A program made the position numbers and the translations under genes. This document shows, piece by piece, positions 1 to 8,350 of a DNA stretch of 64,000 bases. The DNA lies in contig NZ_AP025281.1 in the NCBI RefSeq assembly GCF_024347195.1, positions 1,860,001 to 1,924,000 on the forward strand, written 5' to 3'. The notes below the pieces were generated by a model. The model worked only from the letters and a program-made list of their open reading frames with translations. It was not told where the DNA came from and made no database searches. Every line of letters starts with the position of its first letter. The first letter of the stretch is position 1. The stretch is from Aliamphritea hakodatensis. GTDB taxonomy: Bacteria; Pseudomonadota; Gammaproteobacteria; Pseudomonadales; Balneatricaceae.

Positions 1-1
1 G

Positions 2-499
2 GAAGGGCTGATTCTGATTGGCGGTACCCAGATCATGCAGGGTTACCTGAATAATCCGGATAAAACCGCCGATGTGGTGGTCGAGATGGACGGTTTACGC
101 TGGTACAAGAGTGGTGATAAAGGCCGGGTGGATGAAGACGGTTTCCTGACCATTGTTGACCGCTATTCACGGTTTGCCAAACTGGGCGGCGAGATGGTCA
201 GCCTGGGAGCCGTTGAAACGGCGATCCGGCAGATTATTCAGCGGGATGAAGCCCATGATGATGTCCGCCTGGTGGCGGTTAATCTGCCGGATGAAAAGAA
301 AGGGGAAAAAGTTGTCTTGCTGATTGAGGCACTGGCAAACCTGACACCGGATCTGTTGCGTAACCAGCTTGTTGAAAATGGATTACAGCCGCTGATGCTG
401 CCGGCTAAGATCTTCACTGTTGATGAAGTACCGGTATTGGGCAGCGGTAAAACGGACTATCCGGCAGCTAAGATTCTGGCTGAAGCGGCTGTTAGCTGA
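2..499 (+). CDS. aas: Acyl-[ACP] synthetase / lysophospholipid acyltransferase, C-terminal part
   Basis: This is the 3' end of a gene that enters from the left edge; 165 codons are visible in an open frame from base 2. The product matches the C-terminal AMP-binding region of Aas-type enzymes, which activate fatty acids for re-acylation of lysophosphatidylethanolamine at the inner membrane. The hallmark is the adenylation-domain stretch WYKSGDKGRVDEDGFL followed by DRYSRFAKLGGEMVSL, where the Asp and Arg contact the adenylate, and a conserved Lys near the end (GSGKTDY). Whether an N-terminal acyltransferase domain is present cannot be seen. A plain acyl-CoA synthetase is less likely because the DRYSRFAKLGGE segment is typical of Aas. 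Confidence 0.82.
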   Translation, partial: EGLILIGGTQIMQGYLNNPDKTADVVVEMDGLRWYKSGDKGRVDEDGFLTIVDRYSRFAKLGGEMVSLGAVETAIRQIIQRDEAHDDVRLVAVNLPDEKKGEKVVLLIEALANLTPDLLRNQLVENGLQPLMLPAKIFTVDEVPVLGSGKTDYPAAKILAEAAVS

Positions 500-519
500 T
501 GTCTGTTCAGGCAGGGTAA

Positions 520-552
520 GGAGAAATCATCAATAATAAAGGTGATTTCTCC
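520..552. terminator. Hairpin after the aas-like gene
   Basis: A perfect 10-base inverted repeat, GGAGAAATCA (520-529) and TGATTTCTCC (543-552), with a 13-base loop lies 20 bases past the stop codon of the aas-like gene. No T tract follows, so it may be a factor-dependent terminator or an mRNA 3'-end hairpin. Confidence 0.4.
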
Positions 553-587
553 GGTATACAGCTTGGGCAGAACAGGGATTAGCGATC

Positions 588-989
588 ATGCAGACAGTAC
601 ACGGAACCATACGTTTAAGTGTTGAGGGCAGAATATTAACCATTGAAGGAAGGGGGCCATGGAATCTGGAATCCATCGATTTGAGTGTTGATTCCATCGG
701 TGATGATTTACGTGCCCTTTATGGTGCTCCCTGGGGAGCGTTGGTCATGGTTGAAGGGGATTCTATCCTGGTGCCGGATGCGGAAGCCCGGCTCATCGAT
801 GTGGTCCGTGATGACCGTGATAAAGGGCGACTGGCCACGGCATTGGTGCTGGGAGAATGCTCCGTTCCAGGGCTGGTGACCCAGCACCTGCAGGAGATCT
901 ATACCGCCGCAGGAGATGTGTTTCAGGCGTTCAGTGATGCTGATGATGCCCGGCGCTGGCTCAACGCCCGGATTAACGCGGCAGGTTAG
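588..989 (+). CDS. Hypothetical protein, possible STAS/SpoIIAA-like fold
   Basis: I do not recognise this 133-residue protein with certainty. It has no signal peptide or membrane segment and is acidic. The alternation of short strands and helices, ending in DADDARRWLNARI, resembles SpoIIAA/STAS-like proteins, which often finish with an Ala-Arg-Trp-Leu helix; this is inference only. It stands alone between the aas-like gene and a convergent glycosyltransferase gene, and its last 17 bases overlap the end of that gene on the other strand. An overlapping ORF in another frame (685-879) and an antisense one look like shadows. Confidence 0.6.
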   Translation: MQTVHGTIRLSVEGRILTIEGRGPWNLESIDLSVDSIGDDLRALYGAPWGALVMVEGDSILVPDAEARLIDVVRDDRDKGRLATALVLGECSVPGLVTQHLQEIYTAAGDVFQAFSDADDARRWLNARINAAG

Positions 990-2025
990 AACCACGTTCA
1001 GTAACCTCCATTTCAGACCATAACTGTTCACTGAGGGACGCGACCGGCGTCTGGCAGTTATCGGCAATCCAGCAGGCCAGTGCGCCGGCAACATCCGGAT
1101 ATTTCTGGGCCACGGGTGCGGGTTTATCCAGCCATGATGCAAATATATCTGCAGAGAAATGTTCAAAACTGTCTGCCAACTGAAGGTGTTTCAGAATAGC
1201 GGCGTTGGAGCGCTGTTCAGGCTGGCCATTCAGTGGCTTGGTCAGCAGTTTTTTTCCTGTCTGCAAGACTTCACTGGCCAGCCCGAATCCACTGTTGGCA
1301 ATAACTCCCGCGCTGCTTTGCATATCCCGTGGGAAGTTTTCCCGGGAGAAAGGGCACAGCCTGATATGTTGCCGTTGCTGAATGTGCGGCGTATCACAGT
1401 AAACATAGAAGCGGTAATCTTTGAGCGGCTGTAGCCACCGCAGTATTTGCTCCGGTGGCTCAAACGGCAGGTAGACCAGGATCTTATCCTGCTCGACAGG
1501 CTGGTCCGGTGACGGAGGGCTGATCAGCGGTGGCAGGATCGGCGCATTAAACTGGTGCCAGTGTAAGCCGATGGCCAGGCTGACCGGTGCAAACAGCCGG
1601 GTGCCGGGCAGCATGGCGTATTTGATATCCGGTCCCGGCAGGTTGTGCTCAAACGCATACTGATGGGCAATGCCGATAGAGGGCTTACCCTGTAACCGGG
1701 CCGCCCAGGCCGTAACAGGTTCGAAGTCGCTGATGATCAGGTCGTAACCGCTCAGTTCCAGATGCCGGATGTCCCGGTAAAATCTTGTGAGGTTATTATT
1801 AAGGCAGGTTTTCAGTTTTCTGACCTGCCCCTGTTCGACAATGAAAGTCAGCCCCTGTCTGACTGTGTAATCTCCGAAAGGCTGCATGTCGAAGAGTTTG
1901 TCAGCGGGCCGTCCGGAGAACAGATAGTCGACCTCAATGCCCTGTTCTCGCAGTTTGTTGGCCATCACCCGGGCCCGGGTGATGTGGCCGTTACCGGTCG
2001 CCTGAACACCGTAGAGTATTTTCAT
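973..2025 (-). CDS. Glycosyltransferase of the MJ1255/UDP-glucuronosyltransferase-like family
   Basis: A 350-residue protein beginning MKILYGVQATGNGHITRA. The glycine-rich GxQATGNGHxxRA start and the later SGFGLASEVLQTGKKLLTKPL segment fit the GT-B fold family 28-like transferases (MJ1255 type), where the C-terminal motif binds the nucleotide-sugar. The acceptor is unknown; lipid or envelope glycans are likely. The PAP2 phosphatase gene lies 40 bases upstream on the same strand, so the two are probably cotranscribed, which fits a role in lipid-linked sugar metabolism (inference). The 3' end overlaps the convergent hypothetical gene by 17 bases. Confidence 0.8.
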   Translation of the reverse strand: MKILYGVQATGNGHITRARVMANKLREQGIEVDYLFSGRPADKLFDMQPFGDYTVRQGLTFIVEQGQVRKLKTCLNNNLTRFYRDIRHLELSGYDLIISDFEPVTAWAARLQGKPSIGIAHQYAFEHNLPGPDIKYAMLPGTRLFAPVSLAIGLHWHQFNAPILPPLISPPSPDQPVEQDKILVYLPFEPPEQILRWLQPLKDYRFYVYCDTPHIQQRQHIRLCPFSRENFPRDMQSSAGVIANSGFGLASEVLQTGKKLLTKPLNGQPEQRSNAAILKHLQLADSFEHFSADIFASWLDKPAPVAQKYPDVAGALACWIADNCQTPVASLSEQLWSEMEVTERGSNLPR

Positions 2026-2065
2026 GCTGTCACCCTGTTTGCGGACGTGGCGGAAGATGCTTGCG

Positions 2066-2587
2066 TCATATCAGATAAAGGTGGTGGCCAAGCATTGCGC
2101 TGGACAGGCCGAGCATTGCACCGGCAAGAATGTCTGTTGGGTAATGCACACCCAGTAATATCCGTGACAGGCCGATCAGCCCGGCAATAGTGAAGGCGGC
2201 TTCAGACCAGTTGGGGTAATAAATACTCAGCGCTGACGCAAATGCAAAGGCGGCTGCTGCGTGGCCGGAAGGGAAGCTGAAGCGGTCTGCCGGCCGGATA
2301 GCCGGGGTAACCCCACGGAGATGATCACAGGGCCGGTTGCGTTTGATCATTTGCTTCAGGATCAGGAAAAGCGGTACTTCAATACTAAAGGTAATCAGGC
2401 TGGCCTGTAAGAAGTCCGGGCCACTGACCGGTTCGAGCCAGAATAGCAGTAATCCTGCCAACAGATATGCGAGACCGTCTCCCAGCCTGGATGTCCAGCG
2501 ACTGAGTAGGGCGATATACGGTTGTTCATAACGGTTAAAAATCCAGAAATACAGCCGGGTATCCAGGAACTGAAGTTGTTGCAGCAT
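2066..2587 (-). CDS. PAP2-family membrane phosphatase
   Basis: A 173-residue integral membrane protein of the type 2 phosphatidic acid phosphatase family. The three catalytic blocks are visible in order: KQMIKRNRPCD (K-x6-R-P), FPSGHAAAA (PSGH) and SRILLGVHYPTDILAG (S-R-x5-H-x3-D). The catalytic histidines lie on the periplasmic face between membrane helices. Family members hydrolyse undecaprenyl diphosphate, phosphatidylglycerol phosphate or lipid A phosphates; the substrate cannot be told from sequence alone. It probably forms an operon with the downstream glycosyltransferase. Confidence 0.88.
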   Translation of the reverse strand: MLQQLQFLDTRLYFWIFNRYEQPYIALLSRWTSRLGDGLAYLLAGLLLFWLEPVSGPDFLQASLITFSIEVPLFLILKQMIKRNRPCDHLRGVTPAIRPADRFSFPSGHAAAAFAFASALSIYYPNWSEAAFTIAGLIGLSRILLGVHYPTDILAGAMLGLSSAMLGHHLYLI

Positions 2588-2689
2588 ATGATCAGTCTCA
2601 TTGAGTGATTCAATATGTGCATTGTTGAAAGAAAGGGTGACAGCGACGTGAAATTGAAATGACAGTTAAGTGAAGCCGGGGAAGGAAAT

Positions 2690-2716
2690 GCAGCAGACCC
2701 GGAACAGGTCTGCTGC
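2690..2716 (-). terminator. Hairpin downstream of rdgC
   Basis: A perfect 10-base inverted repeat, GCAGCAGACC (2690-2699) with GGTCTGCTGC (2707-2716), has a 7-base loop and sits 11 bases past the rdgC stop codon. On the minus strand it is followed by only a short ATTTCC stretch, so intrinsic termination would be weak. Confidence 0.5.
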
Positions 2717-2726
2717 GGATGTATTA

Positions 2727-3641
2727 CTATGGACGGACTGCTTCACCGCCAAATGCTTCCAGCAGCATCGGAATCAGGCGGGTCAGTTCCAGCGACATGG
2801 CGATAAATTCAGAATCGAACCGTTCCATGGCTTCTTCAGGGCTGTCCTGATCGAGTTTTTCTTTCAGTGAATCGGACAGCTTCAGGCGTTTCAGGCACAG
2901 GTCTTCCTGAATGATAAAGTTCAGGCTCTCCTGCCAGTCAACCGCCAGTTTGGCAATGCGTTTACCGGCTTCAAGATGCTGGCGGATTTCATCGCTTTCC
3001 AGATCCTGACCTTTACAGCGGATTACGCCATTTTCAACGCTGGTGTCACGTAACTCACATTCATCAAGTATGACAAAGTCCTGGGGGCGGGTATCCGCGC
3101 TTTCCAGCCATTGTGACATGATGGCAGACGGTGAATGATTGACGTCCGGCAGTACTACTGGCAGTGAGCCCAGCTCGGTTCGCAGGTGGCTGAGCAGCTC
3201 TTCGGCCCGTTTATGGCTGCTGGCATCAACAATGAGCAACCCTTGCTGCGGAGCAATCAGCGCGTGGGTAGTCTGGAATTTGCTGAAGGCCCGGGGCAGC
3301 AGATCAATGATGATTTCATCTTTTAGCTGATCGCGTTCTTTACGGTATACCTTACGGGCCTGTTCGTGTTCGATCTGCTTAACTTTGGCTTCCAGTTTTT
3401 GCTTGATAACTGAGGAAGGCAGGATTTTTTCTTCTTTCTGGGCGGCAATCAGCATAAAGCCCTGGCCAGCATGGACCAGCATGTCAGACAGACCGTGGCT
3501 GGGGCTGATCCAGCCAAAGCGGCTCAGTTCCTGGCTGCTGCAGGGGGTGAAGGCTTTGTCTTCCAGCTTGGCTTCCAGTGCTTCTGCGGTGTGTTCGAAA
3601 GGTTGAGAGAACCGGTAAAAGATTGCGTTTTTAAACCACAT
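2727..3641 (-). CDS. rdgC: Recombination-associated protein RdgC
   Basis: A 304-residue cytoplasmic protein starting MWFKNAIFYRFSQPF, the characteristic RdgC start, and of the family's usual length of about 300. RdgC forms a ring-shaped dimer that binds double-stranded DNA and restrains RecA-mediated strand exchange. Conserved stretches such as FGWISPSHG and the acidic, Glu/Leu-rich C-terminal part are present. The gene stands alone, with a strong terminator upstream (for the next gene on the same strand) and a hairpin downstream. Confidence 0.95.
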   Translation of the reverse strand: MWFKNAIFYRFSQPFEHTAEALEAKLEDKAFTPCSSQELSRFGWISPSHGLSDMLVHAGQGFMLIAAQKEEKILPSSVIKQKLEAKVKQIEHEQARKVYRKERDQLKDEIIIDLLPRAFSKFQTTHALIAPQQGLLIVDASSHKRAEELLSHLRTELGSLPVVLPDVNHSPSAIMSQWLESADTRPQDFVILDECELRDTSVENGVIRCKGQDLESDEIRQHLEAGKRIAKLAVDWQESLNFIIQEDLCLKRLKLSDSLKEKLDQDSPEEAMERFDSEFIAMSLELTRLIPMLLEAFGGEAVRP

Positions 3642-3678
3642 AACGTGCCTTGATTTGTGAAACTGTAAATCGATAAAA

Positions 3679-3713
3679 AGCCCCCTTTACCTGTCAGTCA
3701 GGTAAAGGGGGCT
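3679..3713 (-). terminator. Intrinsic terminator of the thioredoxin-fold gene
   Basis: Perfect 15-base arms, AGCCCCCTTTACCTG (3679-3693) and its complement (3699-3713), enclose a 5-base loop. On the minus strand a TTTTT run follows directly. It lies between the stop of the secreted thioredoxin-like gene and the start of rdgC, isolating the two transcripts. Confidence 0.9.
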
Positions 3714-3751
3714 GATGAAGTCGGACATTACCGGCGGGTGGTTCGCCGGAA

Positions 3752-4303
3752 TTAATTGGATGCCAGTAATTTATAGCGCAATGCTTTACGTGCCTTGTTT
3801 ACGGCCCGGTCTACGTAGAATCCATACAGGTCAACGGTGTTGATGCCAACCATCTTGTCGGTCAGCACCTTACCGTCATTAGGGTCAACAAACAACAGGG
3901 TAGGGGTGAATGCTGAGTTGTAACGGCTGGCAAAAGCCGTCGCGTCTACCGGATCACCGTTATAGTCGATGATGGTTTTACTGCCGTCAAAAATAGTCAG
4001 TTTGCGGAACAGCAGTTTTTTGTCGTATTTGCCGCTCAGTTGCATGGGCTGAAGAATTTCGCGGGTGATCAGTTCACAGTACTGACAGTCGGGCTGGCTG
4101 ACCAGAATCAGTGCGAAACGGTCACCGGCGATCTGCGCGTCCTGCTGAAGGTTGAGGAGTTCAGGCAGGGAATTTTCAGCGGTAGCTGCCGCAGGCTGGC
4201 TGATCGGGGACAGAGCCAGTTTCTGTGCTGGCTGAGCCCAGCTCAGAAGGCTGATCATTGTACCCGTTAGCAGGGTAATCAGGGGGAGCAGTCTCAGTTT
4301 CAT
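3752..4303 (-). CDS. Secreted thioredoxin-fold protein (thioredoxin-like, DsbC/SoxW-type)
   Basis: A 183-residue protein from the ATG at 4303. I chose this start over the longer ORF because MKLRLLPLITLLTGTMISLL is a clear signal peptide, cut near SWAQPA. The mature part has the thioredoxin-like stretch ILVSQPDCQYCELI with a CxxC (C-Q-Y-C) motif, then FTPTLLFVDPNDG carrying the cis-proline (TPT). A periplasmic disulfide or thiol role is likely, similar to thioredoxin_2-like or SoxW-like proteins, but the partner is unknown. It is monocistronic with its own strong terminator. Confidence 0.78.
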   Translation of the reverse strand: MKLRLLPLITLLTGTMISLLSWAQPAQKLALSPISQPAAATAENSLPELLNLQQDAQIAGDRFALILVSQPDCQYCELITREILQPMQLSGKYDKKLLFRKLTIFDGSKTIIDYNGDPVDATAFASRYNSAFTPTLLFVDPNDGKVLTDKMVGINTVDLYGFYVDRAVNKARKALRYKLLASN

Positions 4304-4538
4304 TTTTATTATTAACTCAAGGCTGTTTTGTCCATGCAGTTGTCTCTCGCATGGCGGATTCAGGCACAGGCTGACGGTAGATATTTTGCGTGCTAACCGG
4401 CAGTGCACCAACGACGTTGACCGATTGTAAGCGATTTTTGAGACGGTTTGCTACGTTTCTGGGCAGAATGGTGAGAGTAACGGTGGTTGGTTACTTAAGT
4501 TGTTGTTTTATAGGAAAGTGTTTTTCAGGGTGAAACAA

Positions 4539-4564
4539 AACAGCCCTGTAAATACAGGGCTGTT
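4539..4564 (-). terminator. Intrinsic terminator of apt
   Basis: Twelve-base perfect arms, AACAGCCCTGTA (4539-4550) and TACAGGGCTGTT (4553-4564), are followed on the minus strand by TTTTGTTTC. It lies 17 bases past the apt stop codon. The rest of the stretch from here to 4303 shows no gene. Confidence 0.82.
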
Positions 4565-4581
4565 AATTGTTAAGAGCGGGC

Positions 4582-5124
4582 TCAGAGGCCTTCGTAAGAC
4601 ATCAGGCTGTAAACGGGAATGCCTGCTTCCTGAATCTTGCGGGAGCCCTGCAGGTCCGGCAGGTTGATCAGGGTGGCGACTTCGGCAACGCTGGCGCCCA
4701 GTTCTTTTATGATGGTGCTGGCGGCCAGTACAGTGCCTCCGGTGGCGATGAGATCGTCAAAAATCAGCACGTTGTCACCTTCTGATACCGCATCAGACTG
4801 CATTTCAACCGTGGCGCTGCCGTACTCCAGTTTGTATTCCTGGGAGACTGTTTCACCCGGCAGCTTGCCCTTTTTACGAACCAGCACCAGCGGGATATTA
4901 AGCTGGTAAGCCATAATGGAACCAATCAGAAAGCCGCGGGCGTCAATGCTGGCGATATGAGTAATGTCTGAGTCGATATAACGCTGAATGAAAGCGTCGC
5001 TGATCATACGCAGGGCTTTGGGGTCTTTAAACAGCGGTGTGATGTCGCGGAACATAATGCCCGGTTCCGGCCAGTCCGGAATCGTGCGCATAACTGATTT
5101 TATATAACATTCATCAAAAGACAT
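4582..5124 (-). CDS. apt: Adenine phosphoribosyltransferase
   Basis: A 180-residue enzyme that makes AMP from adenine and PRPP in purine salvage. The PRPP-binding loop LIFDDLIATGGTV and the N-terminal PDWPEPGIMFRDITPLF stretch are diagnostic of Apt, and the length is normal. It lies downstream of fnr on the same strand with a gap of about 70 bases and ends in a strong terminator. The same fnr-apt neighbourhood occurs in Pseudomonas (from memory of that locus), so the association appears old rather than functional. Confidence 0.95.
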   Translation of the reverse strand: MSFDECYIKSVMRTIPDWPEPGIMFRDITPLFKDPKALRMISDAFIQRYIDSDITHIASIDARGFLIGSIMAYQLNIPLVLVRKKGKLPGETVSQEYKLEYGSATVEMQSDAVSEGDNVLIFDDLIATGGTVLAASTIIKELGASVAEVATLINLPDLQGSRKIQEAGIPVYSLMSYEGL

Positions 5125-5196
5125 GAAGAGTCCTTACAACAGGGCGTAATTCTAAAATGTGTACCGATATATTTTGTCGTGTACTGAAAAGGAAGA

Positions 5197-5979
5197 CTAG
5201 TCCATCTGGCTGGTGGTGATACGGTCGTCGTCTTCTTCGCCGACACAGTCACCGGACAGGCGCTGAATTTCATGCAGCTGAACCAGCTCGATTTCTTTAC
5301 CTTCAACCGTAATCAGACCGTTTTTCTGGAAACGGGTAAAGATACGGCTGACGGTTTCAACGGCCAGACCCAGGAAGTTGCCGATTTCATTCCGTGACAT
5401 AGATAAACGGAACTGTGTAGCGGAGTAACCACGTGCTTTATAACGGGAGGACAGCTTAAACAGGAATGTCGCGATACGCTGCTCGGCATTTTTCTTACTG
5501 AGCAATAGCATCATTTGCTGATCTTCACGCACTTCTTTACTCAGCGTCCGCAGTACCTGGCGGCGCAGCTCCGGTAATTGTCCGGAGAGTTCATCCAGCC
5601 GTGGGAAAGGAATTTCACAAACGGTAGTTGTTTCCAGTACTTTGGCGGAAATAGGGTACTCATTGCCATCAAAACCGCTGAAACCAACCAGTTCGCCCGG
5701 GAAATAAAATCCGGTGATCTGTTCTTCGCCTTCATTGGTCAGGCTGTAGCTTTTAATGCTGCCGGCGCGGATGGCGTAAATTGATGAGAATGAATCACCC
5801 TGATGGAACAGATGTTCACCTTTTTTCAAAGGGCGGCTTTTCTCAATAATGTTATCGAGACGGTCCATTTCTGTCAGATTCAGGGATACAGGAAGGCACA
5901 GTGAACTCAGGCTACAGGTGCTGCAATGTACCTGAGATATACTGTGTACTTTGCGATCGGTTGCCTTTGTGTCACTCAT
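5197..5979 (-). CDS. fnr: FNR/ANR-type oxygen-sensing transcription regulator
   Basis: A 260-residue CRP/FNR-family activator. Counting from the ATG at 5979, four cysteines sit at 19, 22, 28 and 121, one residue off the E. coli FNR set (20, 23, 29, 122) that holds the oxygen-labile [4Fe-4S] cluster. A cyclic-nucleotide-type barrel follows, then a helix-turn-helix with ETVSRIFTRFQ, whose E-x2-S-R contacts predict TTGAT half sites. The start is set by AGGA eight bases upstream; a TTG two codons earlier is less likely. It sits between hemN and apt, beside the oxidase genes it should control. Two matching FNR boxes occur in the window. Confidence 0.96.
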   Translation of the reverse strand: MSDTKATDRKVHSISQVHCSTCSLSSLCLPVSLNLTEMDRLDNIIEKSRPLKKGEHLFHQGDSFSSIYAIRAGSIKSYSLTNEGEEQITGFYFPGELVGFSGFDGNEYPISAKVLETTTVCEIPFPRLDELSGQLPELRRQVLRTLSKEVREDQQMMLLLSKKNAEQRIATFLFKLSSRYKARGYSATQFRLSMSRNEIGNFLGLAVETVSRIFTRFQKNGLITVEGKEIELVQLHEIQRLSGDCVGEEDDDRITTSQMD

Positions 5980-6133
5980 TATCAAGTCCTGTGATTAGTT
6001 CATATATCAGTGTATACATTCGATTATGAAGTAATTTTAGTACGGGTTGAAGCAATTTAGACCACAACACGTTACTTTTGTCGCACAAAGCCATAAAAAG
6101 TAACAGTTTTGTTAAGTCCGTTGCTCGGGCTGT

Positions 6134-6161
6134 TGTCCTGAGTCATTGTTCGCTCAGGACA
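6134..6161 (-). terminator. Hairpin downstream of hemN
   Basis: Nine-base arms TGTCCTGAG (6134-6142) and CTCAGGACA (6153-6161) with a 10-base loop lie 15 bases past the hemN stop. No T run follows on the minus strand, so it may be a Rho-dependent or mRNA-stabilising hairpin between hemN and fnr. Confidence 0.45.
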
Positions 6162-6175
6162 TTCAGTGTTACCGG

Positions 6176-7573
6176 TCAGATAATTCGGGAGAACCCCTGA
6201 GTCGCCGTTCGCTTCGGAATATAGGCATCAAAAGTCATGCAAATCCGGCGGATAAGCAGCCTGCCAGTGCCGGTTACCAGAAGTTCGCGGCCCTGTTTTT
6301 CGAGGCTGACAAGGCCATCCTGAGCAAACTGATTTATTTCTTCGAGCTCATCGGCAAAGTATTCGTCAAAGCTAATATCAAAATCCGTTTCGATGCGGTT
6401 TTTATCCAGTTCAAAATGACAAATCAGCTGGGTAATAACCGCCCGGCGGATACGGTCGTCAAGGCTCAGGGTAACACCCCGGTTAATCGCATGGACATCG
6501 CTTTCCACTGCATCGGTATACAGGCGCATATCGTGCTGGTTCTGATAGTAAACATCGCCGATCTGGCTGATCGAGGAAACACCCATGGCAACCAGATCAC
6601 ATTCTTTATGGGTGGTATACCCCTGGAAGTTCCGGTGTAACTGGTTATTACGCTGGGCGATGGCGAGCTCGTCGTCCGGTTTGGCAAAATGATCCATGCC
6701 GATATACACGTAGCCGGCAGCCGTCAGCATTGCGATGGTCGTTTCCAGAATGGCCAGCTTGGTTTCCGGGCTTGGCAAATCTTCAGCATGGATATGTTTC
6801 TGGGAACGGAAACGGTCTGGCATATGCGCATAGTTAAATACGCTCAGGCGATCGGGGCTGAGTTCAATGATGGTAGCCAGGGTTTTTTTGAAGCTTTCCA
6901 GTGTCTGATGGGGTAAGCCGTAGATCAGATCCATGTTGATGGAGCGAAAGCCCAGGCGGCGTGCTTCGCTCAGCACCGCAGCGACTTCTTCCACCGGTTG
7001 TACCCGGTTAACGGCTTCCTGTACTTTCAGCTCAACGTCCTGCACACCCAGGCTGATACGGTTAAAGCCAATGTTACGCAGTACCTGAAGGGTTTCGTTA
7101 TCCACTTCACGGGGATCAATTTCAATTGAATAATCGCCGCTGTCATCATCCAGCAGGTTAAAGTTGTCACGCAGTGCCTGCATCAGCTCAGTCATTTGTT
7201 CATTGCTGATGAACGTTGGGGTACCGCCGCCCCAGTGCAGTTGCTCAACAACCCGGTCTTTAGAGTACCATTTGGAAAGCTGCGCCATTTCCTGATACAG
7301 GGTATCCAGATAAGGCTGGGCTTTCTTGCGGTTCCGGGTGATAACCTTATTACAGGCGCAGTAATAGCACACGTGAGCACAGAAAGGGATGTGCACATAA
7401 AGCGATAAGGGTGTGCTGGTATCTGCGGTAGTTTGCCCGCAATTAACCAGATCACTGGCCTGAAGAGAAGGATCAAACTGGATCGCGGTTGGGTAAGAAG
7501 TATAACGGGGGCCTGACAGATCGTAACGGCGGATCAGATCCAGATCCCATTCAATTAGGTTTGGTTGAGTCAC
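6176..7573 (-). CDS. hemN: Oxygen-independent coproporphyrinogen III oxidase
   Basis: A 465-residue radical SAM enzyme converting coproporphyrinogen III to protoporphyrinogen IX without oxygen, needed for haem synthesis at low oxygen. The cluster motif HIPFCAHVCYYCACN gives cysteines at 65, 69 and 72 (CxxxCxxC) plus the adjoining Cys 74 typical of HemN. The N-terminal RYDLSGPRYTSYPTA stretch and the length (E. coli 457) also fit HemN rather than the shorter HemW. It is preceded by an FNR-activated promoter at 7638-7679 and supplies haem for the cbb3 oxidase encoded nearby. Confidence 0.97.
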   Translation of the reverse strand: MTQPNLIEWDLDLIRRYDLSGPRYTSYPTAIQFDPSLQASDLVNCGQTTADTSTPLSLYVHIPFCAHVCYYCACNKVITRNRKKAQPYLDTLYQEMAQLSKWYSKDRVVEQLHWGGGTPTFISNEQMTELMQALRDNFNLLDDDSGDYSIEIDPREVDNETLQVLRNIGFNRISLGVQDVELKVQEAVNRVQPVEEVAAVLSEARRLGFRSINMDLIYGLPHQTLESFKKTLATIIELSPDRLSVFNYAHMPDRFRSQKHIHAEDLPSPETKLAILETTIAMLTAAGYVYIGMDHFAKPDDELAIAQRNNQLHRNFQGYTTHKECDLVAMGVSSISQIGDVYYQNQHDMRLYTDAVESDVHAINRGVTLSLDDRIRRAVITQLICHFELDKNRIETDFDISFDEYFADELEEINQFAQDGLVSLEKQGRELLVTGTGRLLIRRICMTFDAYIPKRTATQGFSRII

Positions 7574-7637
7574 TGCATAAGTCTCTTGCTAAAACTGTAT
7601 AGGGGCCGGTCTGTGCCGACTTATTTGGTATGAGGAT

Positions 7638-7679
7638 ATTTTATGCGTGCCAGACAGCAGCCGCATTGACCCTGATCAA
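7638..7679 (-). promoter_or_regulatory. FNR-activated hemN promoter (class II)
   Basis: TTGACCCTGATCAA at 7666-7679 matches the FNR consensus TTGAT-N4-ATCAA in nine of ten bases. On the minus strand a TAAAAT -10 element lies at 7643-7638, 22 bases past the box. That is exactly the spacing of a class II FNR promoter with the box centred at -41.5. The predicted start site is near 7631, about 58 bases before the hemN start codon. The box overlaps the stop codon of the upstream SafE-like gene. Confidence 0.87.
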
Positions 7680-8350
7680 GCGCTGAAGAATTGCAGTAAG
7701 CCGGAAGCCGGTAAGGTGTAGATGCCGAAGCCGATAATGCACAGGCCGGCGGTGGCCTGGGTGAGGCGGTGCTGTAAAAATCCCTGTAGCTGCCGGGCCA
7801 GCATTCCGGTAACCAGCATGGCCGGAATGGTGCCAATGCCAAAGCCTGCCATCAGCATCGCGGAGGTTTGCCAGTCAGCAGCACTGGCGCTCCAGATCAG
7901 TGTTGAGTAAACAAGTCCGCAGGGCAGCCAGCCCCACAGACTGCCCAGTAACAGGGCGTTCGGCACGGAACTGACCGGCAGAAGCTGTTTGCTGAACGGT
8001 TGAATATGTTTCCACAGATGTTTGCCCAGACGTTCAATATAGGTGACGGCCTGCCACCATCTGGCAATATACAGGCCGAGCAGTATCAGCATCAGGCCGG
8101 CGACGGTTCGCATAATCAGGCCGGTGGTGGGGGATTCGATCAGCCAGCCCAGCGCGCCGAGTATTCCGCCGGCAAGCGCGTAGCTCAGTACCCTGCCGGC
8201 ATTGAAGCCAAGCAGGAGTAGCAGAGGGTGATTATTTTGCCGGTTGATACCCATGGCGATTGCGCTGGATATCCCGCCGCACATACCGAGACAGTGAGCG
8301 CTGCCGAGCAGCCCCAGCAGGACTGCATAAAAGATACTGAGTTCAGTCAT
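7676..8350 (-). CDS. Sulfite exporter TauE/SafE-family membrane protein of the cco locus
   Basis: A 224-residue polytopic protein with about six membrane helices. The N-terminal LLGSAHCLGMCGGISSA motif, with its HCxGMCGG core, marks the SafE/UreH-like family found next to ccoS in many proteobacteria. Its Cys and His residues suggest a role in copper handling or oxidase assembly rather than sulfite export; that is inference from position. It overlaps the 3' end of ccoS by 8 bases, so it belongs to the ccoGHIS maturation operon. Its last codons contain the FNR box that drives hemN. Confidence 0.85.
   Translation of the reverse strand: MTELSIFYAVLLGLLGSAHCLGMCGGISSAIAMGINRQNNHPLLLLLGFNAGRVLSYALAGGILGALGWLIESPTTGLIMRTVAGLMLILLGLYIARWWQAVTYIERLGKHLWKHIQPFSKQLLPVSSVPNALLLGSLWGWLPCGLVYSTLIWSASAADWQTSAMLMAGFGIGTIPAMLVTGMLARQLQGFLQHRLTQATAGLCIIGFGIYTLPASGLLQFFSA

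Noticed and set aside
5980..6175. FNR box for autoregulation upstream of fnr
   Set aside because: Only the half site TTGAA-like sequence was seen; no paired ATCAA at the right spacing.
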